Shown here in pieces: positions 49,579-63,065 of a stretch of 64,000 nucleotides of DNA (position 1 is the first letter of the stretch; each line of letters opens with the position of its first letter). This DNA is from Caulobacter sp. NIBR2454 (GTDB lineage: Bacteria; Pseudomonadota; Alphaproteobacteria; Caulobacterales; Caulobacteraceae): contig NZ_CP114871.1 of assembly GCF_027474405.1 (NCBI RefSeq), positions 1-64,000 of the forward strand, written 5' to 3'. Below the pieces are notes generated by a model, which saw only the letters and a program-made list of their open reading frames with translations, had not been told where the DNA came from and made no database searches. The position numbers were made by a program, and so were the translations under genes.

Positions 49579-50994
49579 ATGCAAGACGAATCCTTCCCCG
49601 AAAACGAAACTCCTGAAACCCTCGCGGCCACCGAAGCGGCGGCCGAAGAGACGATCCTGGACGCGGACGGCGGCGACGATGAAGGCGACGACAACGCCGA
49701 GATCGTGGCGGCCATCGCCGAGCTGGGCATCACCCGCATGTCCCTGCAGGAGCTGAAGGAGAAATCCCCGGCCGACCTGGTGGCCCTGGCCGAGCGTCTC
49801 GAGATCGAGAACGCCAGCTCCATGCGCAAGCAGGACATGATGTTCGGCATCCTGAAGACCCTCGCCGAGGAAGGCGTGGAGATCTTCGGTTCGGGCACCA
49901 TGGAAGTGCTGCAGGACGGCTTCGGCTTCCTGCGCAGCCCGGAAGCCAACTATCTGCCCGGTCCGGACGACATCTATGTCTCGCCCTCGCAGATCCGCAA
50001 ATTCGGCCTGCGCACCGGCGACAGCATCGAGGGCGCCATCCGCGCGCCACGTGAGGGCGAACGCTATTTCGCCCTGACCAGCGTGCTGAAGGTCAATTTC
50101 GAGAACCCCGACAACGTCCGCCACAAGGTCGCCTTCGACAACCTGACGCCGCTGTATCCCGACGAGCGCCTGGTCATGGAGATGCCCGATCCGACCCTGA
50201 AGGATCGCTCGGGCCGCGTGATCGACATCGTCGCGCCGCTCGGCAAGGGCCAGCGCTGCCTGATCGTCGCCCCGCCGCGCGTGGGTAAGACGGTGATGCT
50301 GCAAAACATCGCCAAGTCGATCGAGACCAATCATCCCGAGTGCTACCTGATCGTCCTGCTGATCGACGAGCGCCCGGAAGAAGTGACCGACATGCAGCGC
50401 ACCGTGAAGGGCGAGGTCATCGCCTCGACCTTCGACGAGCCGGCGACGCGTCACGTGCAAGTTGCTGAAATGGTTATCGAAAAGGCCAAGCGCCTGGTCG
50501 AGCACAAGCGCGACGTGGTGATCCTGCTGGACTCGGTCACCCGTCTGGGCCGGGCCTACAACACGGTCGTACCGTCGTCGGGCAAGGTCCTGACCGGCGG
50601 TGTGGACGCCAACGCGCTGCAGCGCCCCAAGCGCTTCTTCGGCGCGGCGCGGAACGTCGAGGAAGGCGGTTCGCTGTCGATCATCGCCACCGCCCTGATC
50701 GACACCGGCAGCCGCATGGATGAAGTGATCTTCGAAGAGTTCAAGGGCACGGGGAACAGCGAAATCGTTCTTGATCGGAAAGTGGCTGACAAGCGCATCT
50801 TCCCGGCCATTGACGTGCTCAAGTCCGGCACCCGCAAGGAAGAGCTCATCACCCCGAAGGATCAGCTGCAGAAGACCTACGTCCTGCGCCGCATCCTCAA
50901 CCCGATGGGCGCGTCCGACGCGATCGAGTTCCTGCTCGACAAGCTGCGTCAGTCGAAGACCAACGGCGACTTCTTCCAATCCATGAACACCTGA
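49579..50994 (+). CDS. rho: Transcription termination factor Rho
   Basis: Rho is the hexameric RNA helicase that ends transcripts. The 471 residues have an extra acidic N-terminal extension of about 50 residues (rich in E/D), then the Rho_N and cold-shock RNA-binding domains ([20 protein letters not shown]). Walker A APPRVGKT is at 231-238. The length is typical of alphaproteobacteria. No ribosome binding site is strong; the ATG is chosen by homology. Confidence 0.97.
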   Translation: MQDESFPENETPETLAATEAAAEETILDADGGDDEGDDNAEIVAAIAELGITRMSLQELKEKSPADLVALAERLEIENASSMRKQDMMFGILKTLAEEGVEIFGSGTMEVLQDGFGFLRSPEANYLPGPDDIYVSPSQIRKFGLRTGDSIEGAIRAPREGERYFALTSVLKVNFENPDNVRHKVAFDNLTPLYPDERLVMEMPDPTLKDRSGRVIDIVAPLGKGQRCLIVAPPRVGKTVMLQNIAKSIETNHPECYLIVLLIDERPEEVTDMQRTVKGEVIASTFDEPATRHVQVAEMVIEKAKRLVEHKRDVVILLDSVTRLGRAYNTVVPSSGKVLTGGVDANALQRPKRFFGAARNVEEGGSLSIIATALIDTGSRMDEVIFEEFKGTGNSEIVLDRKVADKRIFPAIDVLKSGTRKEELITPKDQLQKTYVLRRILNPMGASDAIEFLLDKLRQSKTNGDFFQSMNT

Positions 50995-51002
50995 TCTAGC
51001 CT

Positions 51003-51021
51003 CCGTTTCGAAAAGAAACGG
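51003..51021 (+). terminator. Hairpin after rho
   Basis: CCGTTTC (51003-51009) and GAAACGG (51015-51021) form a 7-bp stem with a GAAAA loop just after the rho stop. There is no T-tract and the 3' side runs into the gst ribosome binding region, so it is at most a weak terminator. Confidence 0.4.
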
Positions 51022-51035
51022 GGGAGCGGATCAGG

Positions 51036-51662
51036 ATGATCGCGATCTATGGCGGGGGGCGTACGCGCTCCCTGCGTGTCGTCTGGATGGCCGAAGAGAT
51101 GGGGCTGGATTACGAAATCCGGCCCGTCAGCCTGATCGAGACCAAGTCCGATCCCGCCTTCCAGGCGATGAACCCGGCCGGCTTCCTGCCCGTGCTGCAA
51201 GACGGCGACGTGACCATGATCGAGTCCGTGGCCATGATGGAGTACCTGGCCGTCCGCTATGGGCCGACCCCGCTGGTCCCGCCCACCGACGATCCCACGT
51301 GGGTGCGCTACAAGCAGTTCCTGCATTTTGGGGAGAGCTCGGTCGCCGCGGTTTTGAACATCGCGGTCGGCTCGAAGTTCGCCGCTCCGCGCGAGCATCG
51401 TGACAACTGGGGGGCGGCCCTGGCCGTGGACCTGGCCATGAACCGCAGCTGCGTGGTGGCCAACCAGCTCAAGGCCACGCCGTTCATCGCCGGTGATGAG
51501 TTTACGGCGGCCGACATCTCGGTGGCCTATCCGTACCTGCTGGCCAAGTTCATCGGCTTCCAAGACCGGGTCGATCCAGTGATCCAGGACTATATCGGCC
51601 GGCTGAAGGCGCGCCCGGCGTTCGAGCGCGCCCTCGCCAGAAGCAATGAGAAAGCGGCTTAG
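51036..51662 (+). CDS. Glutathione S-transferase family protein
   Basis: The 208-residue protein has a thioredoxin-fold N-terminal domain (IAIYGGGRTRSLRVVWMAEE; NPAGFLPVLQDGDVTMIES) and an alpha-helical C-terminal domain (FTAADISVAYPYLLAKF with the conserved D). A serine or tyrosine at the N-terminus may activate glutathione. Substrate is unknown. Its stop overlaps that of the convergent dienelactone hydrolase gene through TTAG. Confidence 0.88.
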   Translation: MIAIYGGGRTRSLRVVWMAEEMGLDYEIRPVSLIETKSDPAFQAMNPAGFLPVLQDGDVTMIESVAMMEYLAVRYGPTPLVPPTDDPTWVRYKQFLHFGESSVAAVLNIAVGSKFAAPREHRDNWGAALAVDLAMNRSCVVANQLKATPFIAGDEFTAADISVAYPYLLAKFIGFQDRVDPVIQDYIGRLKARPAFERALARSNEKAA

Positions 51663-52357
51663 GCCAGGTTGTTCTGCAGGAAGACCTGGGTGCGGATCTG
51701 GGCGACGGCGGCGTCATTGCCGTCGTAGTGCTCCCCACCCTTGCGAGCAAAGGCGTGGTCCCGGCCTGGATAGGTGTGGATCTCGACCTTCGGATGGTCC
51801 TTCAGCGCGGCGATGATCTTCTCCTGCGCGGCGGGGGGCACGAACTGATCGGCCTCGGCGATGTGCATCAGGAGCGGCATCCGGATCTTGGCCGCCTCGT
51901 CGGTGAGGTTCTCGATACCGACCCCATAGTACGAGACCGACGCATTGACGTTGGTCCGCGTCGCCGTGAGGTAGGCCAGCTTGCCGCCGAGGCAGAAGCC
52001 GACGGCGCCGACCTTCCCCGTGGAACCCTCGTCCTGGCGGATGAAGTCGATCGTGGCCTGGATGTCCTCGATCCCCTTGTCGGTGTCGAAGGCGTTCATC
52101 AGGGCGAAGGCCTTCTTCCACTCGGCTTCCGACTGGTCGGTGATGTCGACGCCGGGCTCGACCCGCCAGAACAGGTCCGGGCAGATGGCGAGGTAGCCGA
52201 CCGACGCCAGGCCATCGGCGATCTCGCGCATCACGGCGTTGACCCCGAATATCTCCTGGATCACCACCACGGCAGGCGCCTTGGGCTGAGACGGACGGGC
52301 GACATAGGCGGAGAACTCCCCATCGGGGGTGGCGATTTTCACGGTCTGAGAAGCCAT
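51659..52357 (-). CDS. Dienelactone hydrolase family protein
   Basis: The 232-residue alpha/beta hydrolase has the DLH catalytic triad C122 (GFCLGGKLAY), D170 (AEADQFVPP) and H201 (GRDHAFARKG). The N-terminal VVVIQEIFGVN has the conserved E. Such enzymes hydrolyse dienelactones or related esters; no catabolic partners are nearby, so a general esterase or lactonase role is likely. Confidence 0.9.
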   Translation of the reverse strand: MASQTVKIATPDGEFSAYVARPSQPKAPAVVVIQEIFGVNAVMREIADGLASVGYLAICPDLFWRVEPGVDITDQSEAEWKKAFALMNAFDTDKGIEDIQATIDFIRQDEGSTGKVGAVGFCLGGKLAYLTATRTNVNASVSYYGVGIENLTDEAAKIRMPLLMHIAEADQFVPPAAQEKIIAALKDHPKVEIHTYPGRDHAFARKGGEHYDGNDAAVAQIRTQVFLQNNLA

Positions 52358-52443
52358 GGGTTAGTCTCCTGCTCTGCTGTGGTTTGGGTGCGGCGCATGG
52401 TAAGCCATGCAGCGCAAGGCTTGTGTGAAAAGACGGAGGCGGC

Positions 52444-52694
52444 ATGAAGGTCAAGATGGAATTCGACTGCACCCCGGAGGAGGCCCGCGCATTCATGGGC
52501 CTGCCGGACGTGACGCCGCTGAACGAGAAGCTGGTCGCGGAGATGCAGGCGCGCATGGAGGCCAACATGGCCATGCTGGCGCCCGACGAGTTGATGAAGA
52601 ACTGGATGGCCTTCGGCGCCGGGGCTCAGGACCAGTTCCGCAAGCTGATGACCGCCGCGGCCACGGCCGGCTTTTCCGGGACCGCACCCAAGGA

Positions 52695-52698
<4 letters not shown>
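52444..52698 (+). CDS. DUF6489 small protein upstream of mnmE
   Basis: The 84-residue, mostly helical acidic protein begins [20 protein letters not shown]. The sequence suits the uncharacterised DUF6489 family of alphaproteobacteria. It has no signal peptide or membrane segment. Its stop overlaps the mnmE ATG by 4 bp (ATGA), so the two are co-translated and may act together. Function is unknown. Confidence 0.8.
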
Positions 52699-54020
<1,322 letters not shown>

Positions 54021-54036
54021 TGTTCCACGTGGAACA
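54021..54036. other. parS site 2
   Basis: TGTTCCACGTGGAACA, identical to site 1, beginning on the base after the mnmE stop codon. It is in the mnmE-mnmG gap, 3.5 kb from parB. Confidence 0.92.
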
Positions 54037-54045
54037 CCGGCGGGC

Positions 54046-54054
54046 TTATCCACA
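54046..54054 (+). promoter_or_regulatory. Consensus DnaA box between parS sites
   Basis: TTATCCACA, a perfect match to the DnaA-box consensus, 9 bp after parS site 2 and 16 bp before site 3. It is the best DnaA box I find in the window, better than those in oriC. Confidence 0.75.
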
Positions 54055-54070
54055 GGGCTGTCCCCACTTC

Positions 54071-54086
54071 TGTTCCACGTGGAACA
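54071..54086. other. parS site 3
   Basis: TGTTCCACGTGGAACA, third identical parS palindrome, 50 bp from site 2. It is 83 bp before the mnmG ATG. Confidence 0.92.
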
Positions 54087-54132
54087 GTTCGTCGCCTCGA
54101 CGCTGATCCCCTCAAGACCTATATTGGTTCCA

Positions 54133-54149
54133 CGCCCAACGACTGGGCG
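54133..54149 (+). promoter_or_regulatory. Short hairpin upstream of mnmG
   Basis: CGCCCA (54133-54138) and TGGGCG (54144-54149) pair around ACGAC, ending 19 bp before the mnmG ATG. Its role is unknown. Confidence 0.3.
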
Positions 54150-54168
54150 CGTCTCAGATCGCATCGTC

Positions 54169-56011
<1,843 letters not shown>

Positions 56012-56037
<26 letters not shown>

Positions 56038-56677
56038 TCCCCTTCAGATCGGGGTGACCGACGCGGCCAGCTTCCAGGCCGCGACGGGCGCCAGCGACCA
56101 GGCCATGGCCGATCTGGAGCGCTTTCGCGTTCTGCTCGCCGAGTGGAATGAGAAAATGAACCTGGTCGGGCCCGCCAGCTTGCCCAGCTTCTGGAACCGT
56201 CACGCGTGGGACAGTGCTCAGTTGCTCAGCTATGCGCCCGATGCGCGGGTCTGGGCTGATCTCGGCGCCGGCGCGGGCCTACCCGGCGTGGTGCTGGCGA
56301 TCCTGCTCAAGGGCCAGGACGGCGGCTATGTTCACCTGGTGGAGAGCATGGCCAAGCGCTGCCGGTTCCTGTCCGAAGTGGTCTTGGAACTCGATCTTCC
56401 CGCCGAAATCCACAACGCCCGCGCCGAAGATCTGTCGCTCAAAACCGATATCGTCACGGCGCGCGCCTGCGCGCCTCTGGAGCGCCTTTTGGGGTATGCC
56501 CAGCCCTACTTCAAACGAGGCGCAACCGCCTTGTTTTTAAAGGGTCAAGATGTTGCGTCAGAGTTGACCGAAGCTACTAAATATTGGAAATTTAACTCAG
56601 ACCTGAAGCCCAGCCTGAGCGATCCGCGCGGCTTTGTTCTCCAGGTGAAAGGCCTTTCCCGTGCTCGCCCAGTCTGA
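56012..56677 (+). CDS. rsmG: 16S rRNA (guanine-527-N7)-methyltransferase RsmG (GidB)
   Basis: RsmG methylates G527 of 16S rRNA; loss gives low-level streptomycin resistance in other bacteria. The 221 residues have [20 protein letters not shown] and the SAM site [15 protein letters not shown]. The start lies inside the mnmG end and its stop overlaps parA by 17 bp. The last ~100 bases are more AT-rich than the neighbours. Confidence 0.94.
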
Positions 56678-57476
56678 CCCGGCCCTACGCATCCTCGCCA
56701 TCGCCAACCAGAAGGGCGGCGTGGGTAAGACCACGACCGCGATCAACCTGGGCACGGCCCTCGCCGCGGTCGGCGAACGCGTCCTGCTGATTGACGCCGA
56801 TCCGCAGGGCAACGCCTCTACGGGCCTCGGCGTGCCGCGCCACCAGCGCAAGACCACCCTGTACGACGTGCTGATGGGCGACGCCCCGGCCGGCGAGGCG
56901 GCGGTGAAGACCAGCTTGCCCGGCCTGGATCTGATCCCGGCCGATCCGGACCTGTCCGGCGTGGAACTGGAGTTGGGCCAGGCTGCCCGCCGGTCATACC
57001 GCCTGCGCGACGCGCTGGAAGTCCTGCGCCGCGCCGGCAACTACACCTATGTGCTGATCGACTGCCCGCCGTCGCTGAATCTGCTGACGGTGAACGCCAT
57101 GACGGCCGCGGACGCGGTTTTCGTGCCCCTTCAGTGCGAGTTTTTCGCCCTGGAGGGCCTGACGCAGCTGATGCGGACCATCGAACTGGTGCGCGGCAGC
57201 CTCAATCCGAAGCTGGAGATCCAGGGCGTGGTCCTGACCATGTTCGACAAGCGCAACAGCCTGTCCGAACAGGTGGCGTCGGACGTGCGGGCCCACTTCG
57301 GCGACAAGGTCTACGAGACCGTGATCCCTCGCAACGTGCGGGTGTCCGAGGCGCCGTCCTTCGGCAAGCCGGTGCTGATCTACGATCTGAAATGTGCGGG
57401 CAGCCAGGCCTATCTGAAGCTGGCGCGTGAAGTTGTCAGCCGTGAACGGGCCCGCCAGGCCCAGGTCGCGGCCTAA
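56661..57476 (+). CDS. parA: Chromosome partitioning ATPase ParA
   Basis: ParA forms the DNA-bound gradient that drives the ParB-parS complex to the new pole. The 271-residue deviant-Walker ATPase has KGGVGKTT at 18-25, DADPQGNASTGLG and DCPPSLNLLTVNA. A GTG start overlaps rsmG. It is followed by parB 18 bp later. Confidence 0.97.
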   Translation: MLAQSDPALRILAIANQKGGVGKTTTAINLGTALAAVGERVLLIDADPQGNASTGLGVPRHQRKTTLYDVLMGDAPAGEAAVKTSLPGLDLIPADPDLSGVELELGQAARRSYRLRDALEVLRRAGNYTYVLIDCPPSLNLLTVNAMTAADAVFVPLQCEFFALEGLTQLMRTIELVRGSLNPKLEIQGVVLTMFDKRNSLSEQVASDVRAHFGDKVYETVIPRNVRVSEAPSFGKPVLIYDLKCAGSQAYLKLAREVVSRERARQAQVAA

Positions 57477-57494
57477 GTATTCCAAGGACTTAAG

Positions 57495-58418
57495 ATGGTT
57501 GGGGAAACGACGATGGTCGAAGGACGTCGGGGTCTGGGTCGCGGTCTGTCCGCCCTTCTGGGCGAGGCGGAATCCGCCAGCGCCGCCGCGGCCGCCGGCT
57601 CGCCGGGCGGCCCTAACGAGGTGTCGATCGAGTTGATCCGCCGCAACGCCGACCAGCCGCGCCGGGTGTTTTCCGAAGAACTGCTCGAGGAACTGTCGGC
57701 CTCGATCCGCGAAAAGGGCGTCCTGCAGCCGATCCTGGTGCGTCCGGCTCCGGGCGCCGAGGGCGAATATCAGATCGTCGCCGGCGAACGCCGCTGGCGG
57801 GCCGCTCAACGGGCCGGCCTGCGCTCCATGCCCGTGCTGGTGCGTGAGTTGGACGACCTGCAGGTGCTGGAGATCGGCATTGTCGAGAACGTCCAGCGCG
57901 CCGACCTGAACGCTGTCGAAGAGGCGCAGTCCTATCGCGCCCTGATGGAGAAGTTCGGTCGCACCCAGGAGGACGTCGCCCACGTGGTCGGCAAGAGCCG
58001 CAGCCACGTGGCTAACATCCTGCGTCTGCTGACCCTGCCGGAAGAGGTCCAGAACCTGCTTTCGGAGGGCCTGATCACCGCGGGGCATGCGAAAGCCATC
58101 GCTTCGGCGGAAGATCCCGCCGCCCTGGCGCGTCTGGTCATCGAAAAGGGCCTGTCGGTTCGCGAGACCGAAGCCCTGGCCAAGCGTGGCGAAGCGTCGA
58201 CCGAAGCCAAGTCCGCCCTGCCCTCCATGCCGCGCCCGCCGCGGGTCAAGGACGCCGACACCCAAGCGCTGGAAGCCGACCTGTCCGACGTACTGGGTCT
58301 GGACGTGGTGATCGACGATCGCGGCGGCGTGGGCGAGCTTCGCGTGCGCTATGCGACCCTCGAGCAGCTCGACGACCTTTGCCGCCGCCTGACCCAGGGC
58401 TCGCCGGTAGAAGCCTAG
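57495..58418 (+). CDS. parB: Chromosome partitioning protein ParB
   Basis: ParB is the CTP-dependent clamp that loads at parS. The 307 residues have the N-terminal GRGLSALLGE ParA-interaction segment, the CTP motifs GEYQIVAGERRWRAAQRAG and ENVQRADLN, the HTH KSRSHVANILRLL, and a C-terminal dimerisation domain. AAGGA precedes the ATG at 57495; a second ATG at 57513 (MVEGRRGLGRG) matches the Caulobacter start and may be the true one. It shares a CTAG stop with holA. Confidence 0.97.
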   Translation: MVGETTMVEGRRGLGRGLSALLGEAESASAAAAAGSPGGPNEVSIELIRRNADQPRRVFSEELLEELSASIREKGVLQPILVRPAPGAEGEYQIVAGERRWRAAQRAGLRSMPVLVRELDDLQVLEIGIVENVQRADLNAVEEAQSYRALMEKFGRTQEDVAHVVGKSRSHVANILRLLTLPEEVQNLLSEGLITAGHAKAIASAEDPAALARLVIEKGLSVRETEALAKRGEASTEAKSALPSMPRPPRVKDADTQALEADLSDVLGLDVVIDDRGGVGELRVRYATLEQLDDLCRRLTQGSPVEA

Positions 58419-59464
58419 AGGCCCAGACGCCTGGCGCGGCCCGCGATCATCAGGGCCAGCCGTTCAGAGATCAGATAGTCAGGAGAGCCGGCCTGCTTGC
58501 ACAGGCGGTCGGCCTCCAGCACTTCGGGCTGGATGGCGTCGAGGTTCTCCAAGGTCCAGGCGCGGGCCTGGCGCAGGAATTCGCGCTCCTGTTTCCAGAA
58601 AACGCCAGCCGCCTTGGCCGCGTCCTGCAGCGGCACGCCATTCTTGGCCAGGGTGTTGACCCGGCGAAGCTTGGCCAGGTGCATGCTGATGGCCCGAACG
58701 GCGGCCGGACCGCTCTCGCCCTCGGCCGCTGCGCGCCGCAAGCCCGACTGAGCGGCGGCAAGCTTGGCTCCAAACGCGTCAGAGGCCGCGTCAAACAGCG
58801 ATGCGTCGGCCTCAACGCCCAGAAAATCGGCCAGATCGGCCGCCGTGGCGACAAATCCGCTGCCCGGCTTGAGATAAAGCGCCAGGCGCTCGATCTCCTG
58901 GCGGGCGACGCCGCGCTCCTTTGGCATGCGGCTGACGAACAGATCCAAGGCCTCGCTGTTGAGGCTGACCTTGTCGGCGTTGAGGGTTTCGCGGACCAGG
59001 CGGGCGATATCGCCCGGTTCGTCCTCGTAACAGGGGATCACCGCGCAGCCGGCGACCTTCTCGGCAGCCTTGCGCAGGGCGGAATCGCGGCCCAGGGCCC
59101 CGGCCTCGATCAGGAAGAAGGCGTCGGGATTGAACTTTCCGTCGGCGTGGGGGACCACGGCCTCGGCCGCCGCCTTGTCGGCGCTGGCCTTTTCACCGAG
59201 ACGCAGGCGCACCAGGCGCCGGCCGCCCATCATCGAGATGGCCGACAGCTCGCCTTCGAGCTTGCCGCCCTCCCCGTCCAGATCGCCGTCGGTCAGCAGC
59301 GCGACGTCGAAGGGATCGTCCAGATTGGGGGTGATCTTCTTGGCGAGCTGGTCGGCGCGGTCGCGGACCACGCCCCGGTCGCGGCCGTAGATCACGGCGG
59401 CGCGCACCCCCGGCGTCGGCTCCTTGAGGAAACGCTCGATGTCGGGCCGCTTGGAGAGGATCAT
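58415..59464 (-). CDS. holA: DNA polymerase III delta subunit
   Basis: HolA opens the sliding clamp within the clamp loader. The 349 residues have the weakly conserved AAA+-like fold with VIYGRDRGVVRDRADQLAK at the start and LAKLRRVNTLAKNGVPLQDA in the third domain. It is the last gene of leuS-lptE-holA on the minus strand, the same order as in E. coli. Confidence 0.93.
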   Translation of the reverse strand: MILSKRPDIERFLKEPTPGVRAAVIYGRDRGVVRDRADQLAKKITPNLDDPFDVALLTDGDLDGEGGKLEGELSAISMMGGRRLVRLRLGEKASADKAAAEAVVPHADGKFNPDAFFLIEAGALGRDSALRKAAEKVAGCAVIPCYEDEPGDIARLVRETLNADKVSLNSEALDLFVSRMPKERGVARQEIERLALYLKPGSGFVATAADLADFLGVEADASLFDAASDAFGAKLAAAQSGLRRAAAEGESGPAAVRAISMHLAKLRRVNTLAKNGVPLQDAAKAAGVFWKQEREFLRQARAWTLENLDAIQPEVLEADRLCKQAGSPDYLISERLALMIAGRARRLGL

Positions 59465-59480
59465 CGGCCGATCAGCCGCC

Positions 59481-59972
59481 TCAGCCCTTCTGGCGGGCGA
59501 GCCAGGAGGCCAGATCGATCTGGATCTTGCGGGCCACCTCGGCGGCGGCGCGGTCCTGGCCGTCCTGCTGGGCGGCGATGCCGGCATAGGGCTGGTCGGC
59601 GGAGTCGTAGGAGACGACCGCCTGGGCCGTACCGGTGCGCAGCAGCCCGCCCGAGGCCTTCTCCACCAGCCTGTAGTTGGCGGTCAGGCGCAGTTCGTAG
59701 CGGTTGGCGACGTTGTCGACACGGACGCCGCGCGGATAGCGGGCTTCGTCGATGGTCATCTCCAGCCGATAGGCCGCCGGAACCGACAGGTCCCGGGCCA
59801 TGGCGTCGTCCAGGTGCTCGCGCAGCAGATAGGCCGAGCGGCCGTCCGGTACGACTACCTCGACCGAGGCCAGGGTCGGCGACACCCCCGGCGTGGCGTA
59901 AAGCGGCGTGAACCCGCAGGCCGAGAGGCCCAGCGAAGCGAAAACCAGAGCTGCGGCGGCGAGCTTGCGCAT
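59481..59972 (-). CDS. lptE: LPS-assembly lipoprotein LptE
   Basis: LptE plugs the LptD barrel and guides LPS to the outer leaflet. The 163-residue lipoprotein has the lipobox LSAC (C19) followed by GFTPLYA, and the conserved NRYELRLTANYRL strand. Its start overlaps the leuS stop (TGATG). It precedes holA by 16 bp. Confidence 0.92.
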   Translation of the reverse strand: MRKLAAAALVFASLGLSACGFTPLYATPGVSPTLASVEVVVPDGRSAYLLREHLDDAMARDLSVPAAYRLEMTIDEARYPRGVRVDNVANRYELRLTANYRLVEKASGGLLRTGTAQAVVSYDSADQPYAGIAAQQDGQDRAAAEVARKIQIDLASWLARQKG

Positions 59973-62554
59973 CAGCCGACCACGATGTTGACGATGCGGT
60001 CCTGCACCACGATCACCTTGCGAACGGTCACGCCCTCAAGGTGAGGCAGGATGCCGGCGTCTTCCAGCGCAATCTTCTTCACCTCATCCTCCGGCGTCCC
60101 CGCCTTGATGCGGATTTCGCCGCGGCGCTTGCCGTTGATCTGCACGGGCAGGACCCGTTCGTCTTCCGCCGCCAGGGCCGCGTCGGCTTGCGGCCAAGGC
60201 GCGTCGACCACCATCCCCTGCCCGCCGATGCGGATCCAGCACTCCTCGGCCAGGTGCGGCACGAAGGGCGAGACCAGGCGGGCCAGGATCGACAGGGCCT
60301 CCTTGCGCGCCGCCAGGACGGGTTGCGAGGCGCCTTCGGCCGGCGCGGCCTTCAGGATGTTGAGGAATTCGTACAGCTTGGCCACGCCGCTGTTGAAGCG
60401 GAAGCCCTCGATGGCGCCGGTGACCGCGCCGATCAGCTGGTGAGCCGATTTCAGCAGGGCCAGGGCCGCCGGGTCGTCGCCCACGGGCCCAAAGTCGCCC
60501 TCAGGTTGACTGTCGAACTCATTCCACAGGCGGTGGGTGAAGCGCCAGGCGCCTTCGACGCCGCTGTTGGTCCACTGAACGTCCCGCTCGGGCGGGCTGT
60601 CGGACATCACGAACAGGCGCGCGGCGTCCACGCCATAGGCGTCGAAGATATCTTCGGGCGCCACGACGTTCTTCTTGGACTTGGACATCTTTTCGATGTC
60701 GCCGATGACCACGGGCGCGCCGGTGGAGACCTGAACGGCGGTGCGCGTCGCGCCCATGCCGCTGATCTCAACGTCCACGGGCTCCAGCCAGGCGCCGGAA
60801 CCGTCCTTGTAGGTCTCGTGAGTCACCATGCCCTGGGTGAACAGGCCGGCGAACGGCTCCTCCACCGACAGCAGGCCCTCGTCCTTCAGCGCCTTGGTGA
60901 TGAACCGGGCGTAGAGCAGGTGCAGAACGGCGTGTTCGACGCCGCCGATATACTGGTCCACCGGCAGCCATCGGTCCGCCGCGGCCTTGTCCACCGGCTG
61001 GTCCGCGGTCGGATTGGCGAAACGGGCGAAGTACCAGGAGCTGTCGACAAAGGTGTCCAGCGTGTCGGTCTCGCGCTCGGCCTTGCCGCCGCAGGTGGGG
61101 CAATCGACGTGACGCCAGGTCGGGTGACGCAGCAATGGGTTGCCCGGCTTGTCGAACAGGACGTCGTCGGGCAGTCGCACGGGTAGCTGGTCGTCCGGAA
61201 CCGGGACCACGCCGCACGTCTCGCAATGGATGACGGGGATCGGGCATCCCCAGTAGCGCTGGCGGGAAACCCCCCAGTCACGCAGGCGATACACGGTGGC
61301 ACCCTGCCCCCGGTTCTGGCCCTCGATCACCTCGATGGCCTTGGCCTTGGCGGACTCGATGTCCAGGCCGTCCAGGAACTTGGAATTGAAGATCGAGCCA
61401 GGCCCCACATAGGCTTCGGTCCCGACCTCGAACGCCTTGGGGTCTTCGCTCGGGGGCAGTACGACCGGGGTGACCGTCAGGTCATACTTGCGGGCGAAGT
61501 CCAGATCGCGCTGGTCGTGGGCCGGGCAGCCGAAGATCGCGCCCGTGCCGTAGTCCATCAGGATGAAGTTGGCGATCCAGACCGGCAGCTTCCATTCCGG
61601 ATCGAACGGATGGGCGACGGTCAGGCCGGTGTCGAGGCCCAGCTTCTCGGCGCCCTCGATATCGGCCTCGGATGTGCCGCCACGCCGGCATTCGGCCACG
61701 AAGGCCGCGACCTTGGGGTCGGCCGCCGCCAGCTGCTCGGCCAGCGGATGGTCGGGCGCGATGCCGACGAAGCTGGCGCCGAACAGGGTGTCGGGACGGG
61801 TGGTGTAGACTTCCAGACCGTTTTCGAAGCCTTTTGGAGCTTCGCCGGCGAAATCGAAGGCGAACCGCAGGCCCTTGGATCGGCCGATCCAATTCTCCTG
61901 CATGATCCTGACCTTCTCGGGCCAGCGATCAAGCGTCTTCAGGCCGTCGATCAGGCGATCGGCATAGTCGGTGATGCGCAGGAACCACTGGGTCAGCTTG
62001 CGCTTCTCGACCAGGGCGCCCGAACGCCAGCCGCGGCCGTCGATGACCTGTTCGTTGGCCAGGACGGTCATGTCGACCGGATCCCAGTTGACCACGCCTT
62101 CCTTACGATAGACGAGGCCACGCTTCAGCAGCTTCTGGAACCAGCGCTGCTGCTGGCCATAATATTCCGGGTCGCAGGTGGCGAACTCGCGCGACCAGTC
62201 GATGCTGAGGCCCAGGGCCTTCAGCTGCTCGCGCATGGCGGCGATGTTGTCGTAGGTCCAGCCCTTGGGATGGACGCCGCGCTCCATGGCCGCGTTCTCG
62301 GCCGGCATGCCAAAAGCGTCCCAGCCCATGGGATGCAGCACATCGAACCCCTGAGCCCGCTTGTAGCGCGCCACCACATCGCCCATGGCGTAGTTGCGCA
62401 CGTGGCCCATATGGATGCGCCCCGACGGATAGGGGAACATCTCCAGCACGTAGTATTTCGGCTTGGAGGCGTCCTCACGCGTGCGGAAAACGTCGGCGTC
62501 CGCCCAAGCGGCGCGCCATTTGGGCTCGGTCTCTTTCGGGTTGTAGCGGGCCAT
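59972..62554 (-). CDS. leuS: Leucine--tRNA ligase
   Basis: LeuS charges tRNA-Leu. The 860 residues have the HIGH motif as HMGH at 48-51, a CP1 editing domain with the [12 protein letters not shown] threonine-rich loop, and KMSKS at 622-626. The zinc-ribbon block [10 protein letters not shown]...CPTCGGKA is present. It is first of the leuS-lptE-holA set. Confidence 0.98.
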   Translation of the reverse strand: MARYNPKETEPKWRAAWADADVFRTREDASKPKYYVLEMFPYPSGRIHMGHVRNYAMGDVVARYKRAQGFDVLHPMGWDAFGMPAENAAMERGVHPKGWTYDNIAAMREQLKALGLSIDWSREFATCDPEYYGQQQRWFQKLLKRGLVYRKEGVVNWDPVDMTVLANEQVIDGRGWRSGALVEKRKLTQWFLRITDYADRLIDGLKTLDRWPEKVRIMQENWIGRSKGLRFAFDFAGEAPKGFENGLEVYTTRPDTLFGASFVGIAPDHPLAEQLAAADPKVAAFVAECRRGGTSEADIEGAEKLGLDTGLTVAHPFDPEWKLPVWIANFILMDYGTGAIFGCPAHDQRDLDFARKYDLTVTPVVLPPSEDPKAFEVGTEAYVGPGSIFNSKFLDGLDIESAKAKAIEVIEGQNRGQGATVYRLRDWGVSRQRYWGCPIPVIHCETCGVVPVPDDQLPVRLPDDVLFDKPGNPLLRHPTWRHVDCPTCGGKAERETDTLDTFVDSSWYFARFANPTADQPVDKAAADRWLPVDQYIGGVEHAVLHLLYARFITKALKDEGLLSVEEPFAGLFTQGMVTHETYKDGSGAWLEPVDVEISGMGATRTAVQVSTGAPVVIGDIEKMSKSKKNVVAPEDIFDAYGVDAARLFVMSDSPPERDVQWTNSGVEGAWRFTHRLWNEFDSQPEGDFGPVGDDPAALALLKSAHQLIGAVTGAIEGFRFNSGVAKLYEFLNILKAAPAEGASQPVLAARKEALSILARLVSPFVPHLAEECWIRIGGQGMVVDAPWPQADAALAAEDERVLPVQINGKRRGEIRIKAGTPEDEVKKIALEDAGILPHLEGVTVRKVIVVQDRIVNIVVG

Positions 62555-62570
62555 AAGGCTTTAAGTAGGC

Positions 62571-63065
62571 TCAGCCGTTGAGGTTGGACAGGCGCAGTTG
62601 GCGGGCGCGGGTCAGGACGGCGTTCTCCAGATCCGTTTCGGTCTGGGCCGAGGCCGGGGCGTCCGCCCAGTTCCCGGCGGCGTCGCGTGTCTGCTTGAAC
62701 ACCGTGATGTTCAGGCCGTCGGCCCGAAGACGGGTGTCGAGGATATAGACGGTGGCCTTGAAGCGCTCGTTCGGCGCTTCGGGGGCCGAATACCAATCGG
62801 TGATGATCACGCCGCCGTAAGGATCGGCCGAGGCCAGGGGCATGAAGGCCAGGGTGTCGAGCGATGCGCGCCACAGGTAGCCGTTGACGCCGATCTGGGT
62901 TTGGGCCGGACCGGAGTCTCCGCCGCCGAACGGCCACAGGCCGCCACGCTTCTCGCCATAGACCTCAGGGCCCTTGCCGCCGCCGCAGGCCGAAACCAGG
63001 GTCAGGCTGGCGATCACCACGCCGAGCGCGGCGCCGCGCTTAAAAGACCCACGCTCAAGACGCAT
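62571..63065 (-). CDS. DUF3576 domain lipoprotein
   Basis: The 164-residue protein has a lipoprotein signal with lipobox VSAC (C27), a Gly-rich linker, and the DUF3576 domain (GVNGYLWRASLDTLAFMPL; DPYGGVIITDWYS). The family is alphaproteobacterial and uncharacterised, usually next to leuS. The ATG at 63065 has GGAG 9 bp upstream; a GTG at 63080 would add five residues. It probably shares the leuS operon. Confidence 0.85.
   Translation of the reverse strand: MRLERGSFKRGAALGVVIASLTLVSACGGGKGPEVYGEKRGGLWPFGGGDSGPAQTQIGVNGYLWRASLDTLAFMPLASADPYGGVIITDWYSAPEAPNERFKATVYILDTRLRADGLNITVFKQTRDAAGNWADAPASAQTETDLENAVLTRARQLRLSNLNG

Noticed and set aside
49454..49756. Plus-strand 100-codon frame crossing the rho start
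   Set aside because: Arg/Ser-rich, overlaps rho out of frame by 178 bases; looks like chance rather than a leader peptide.
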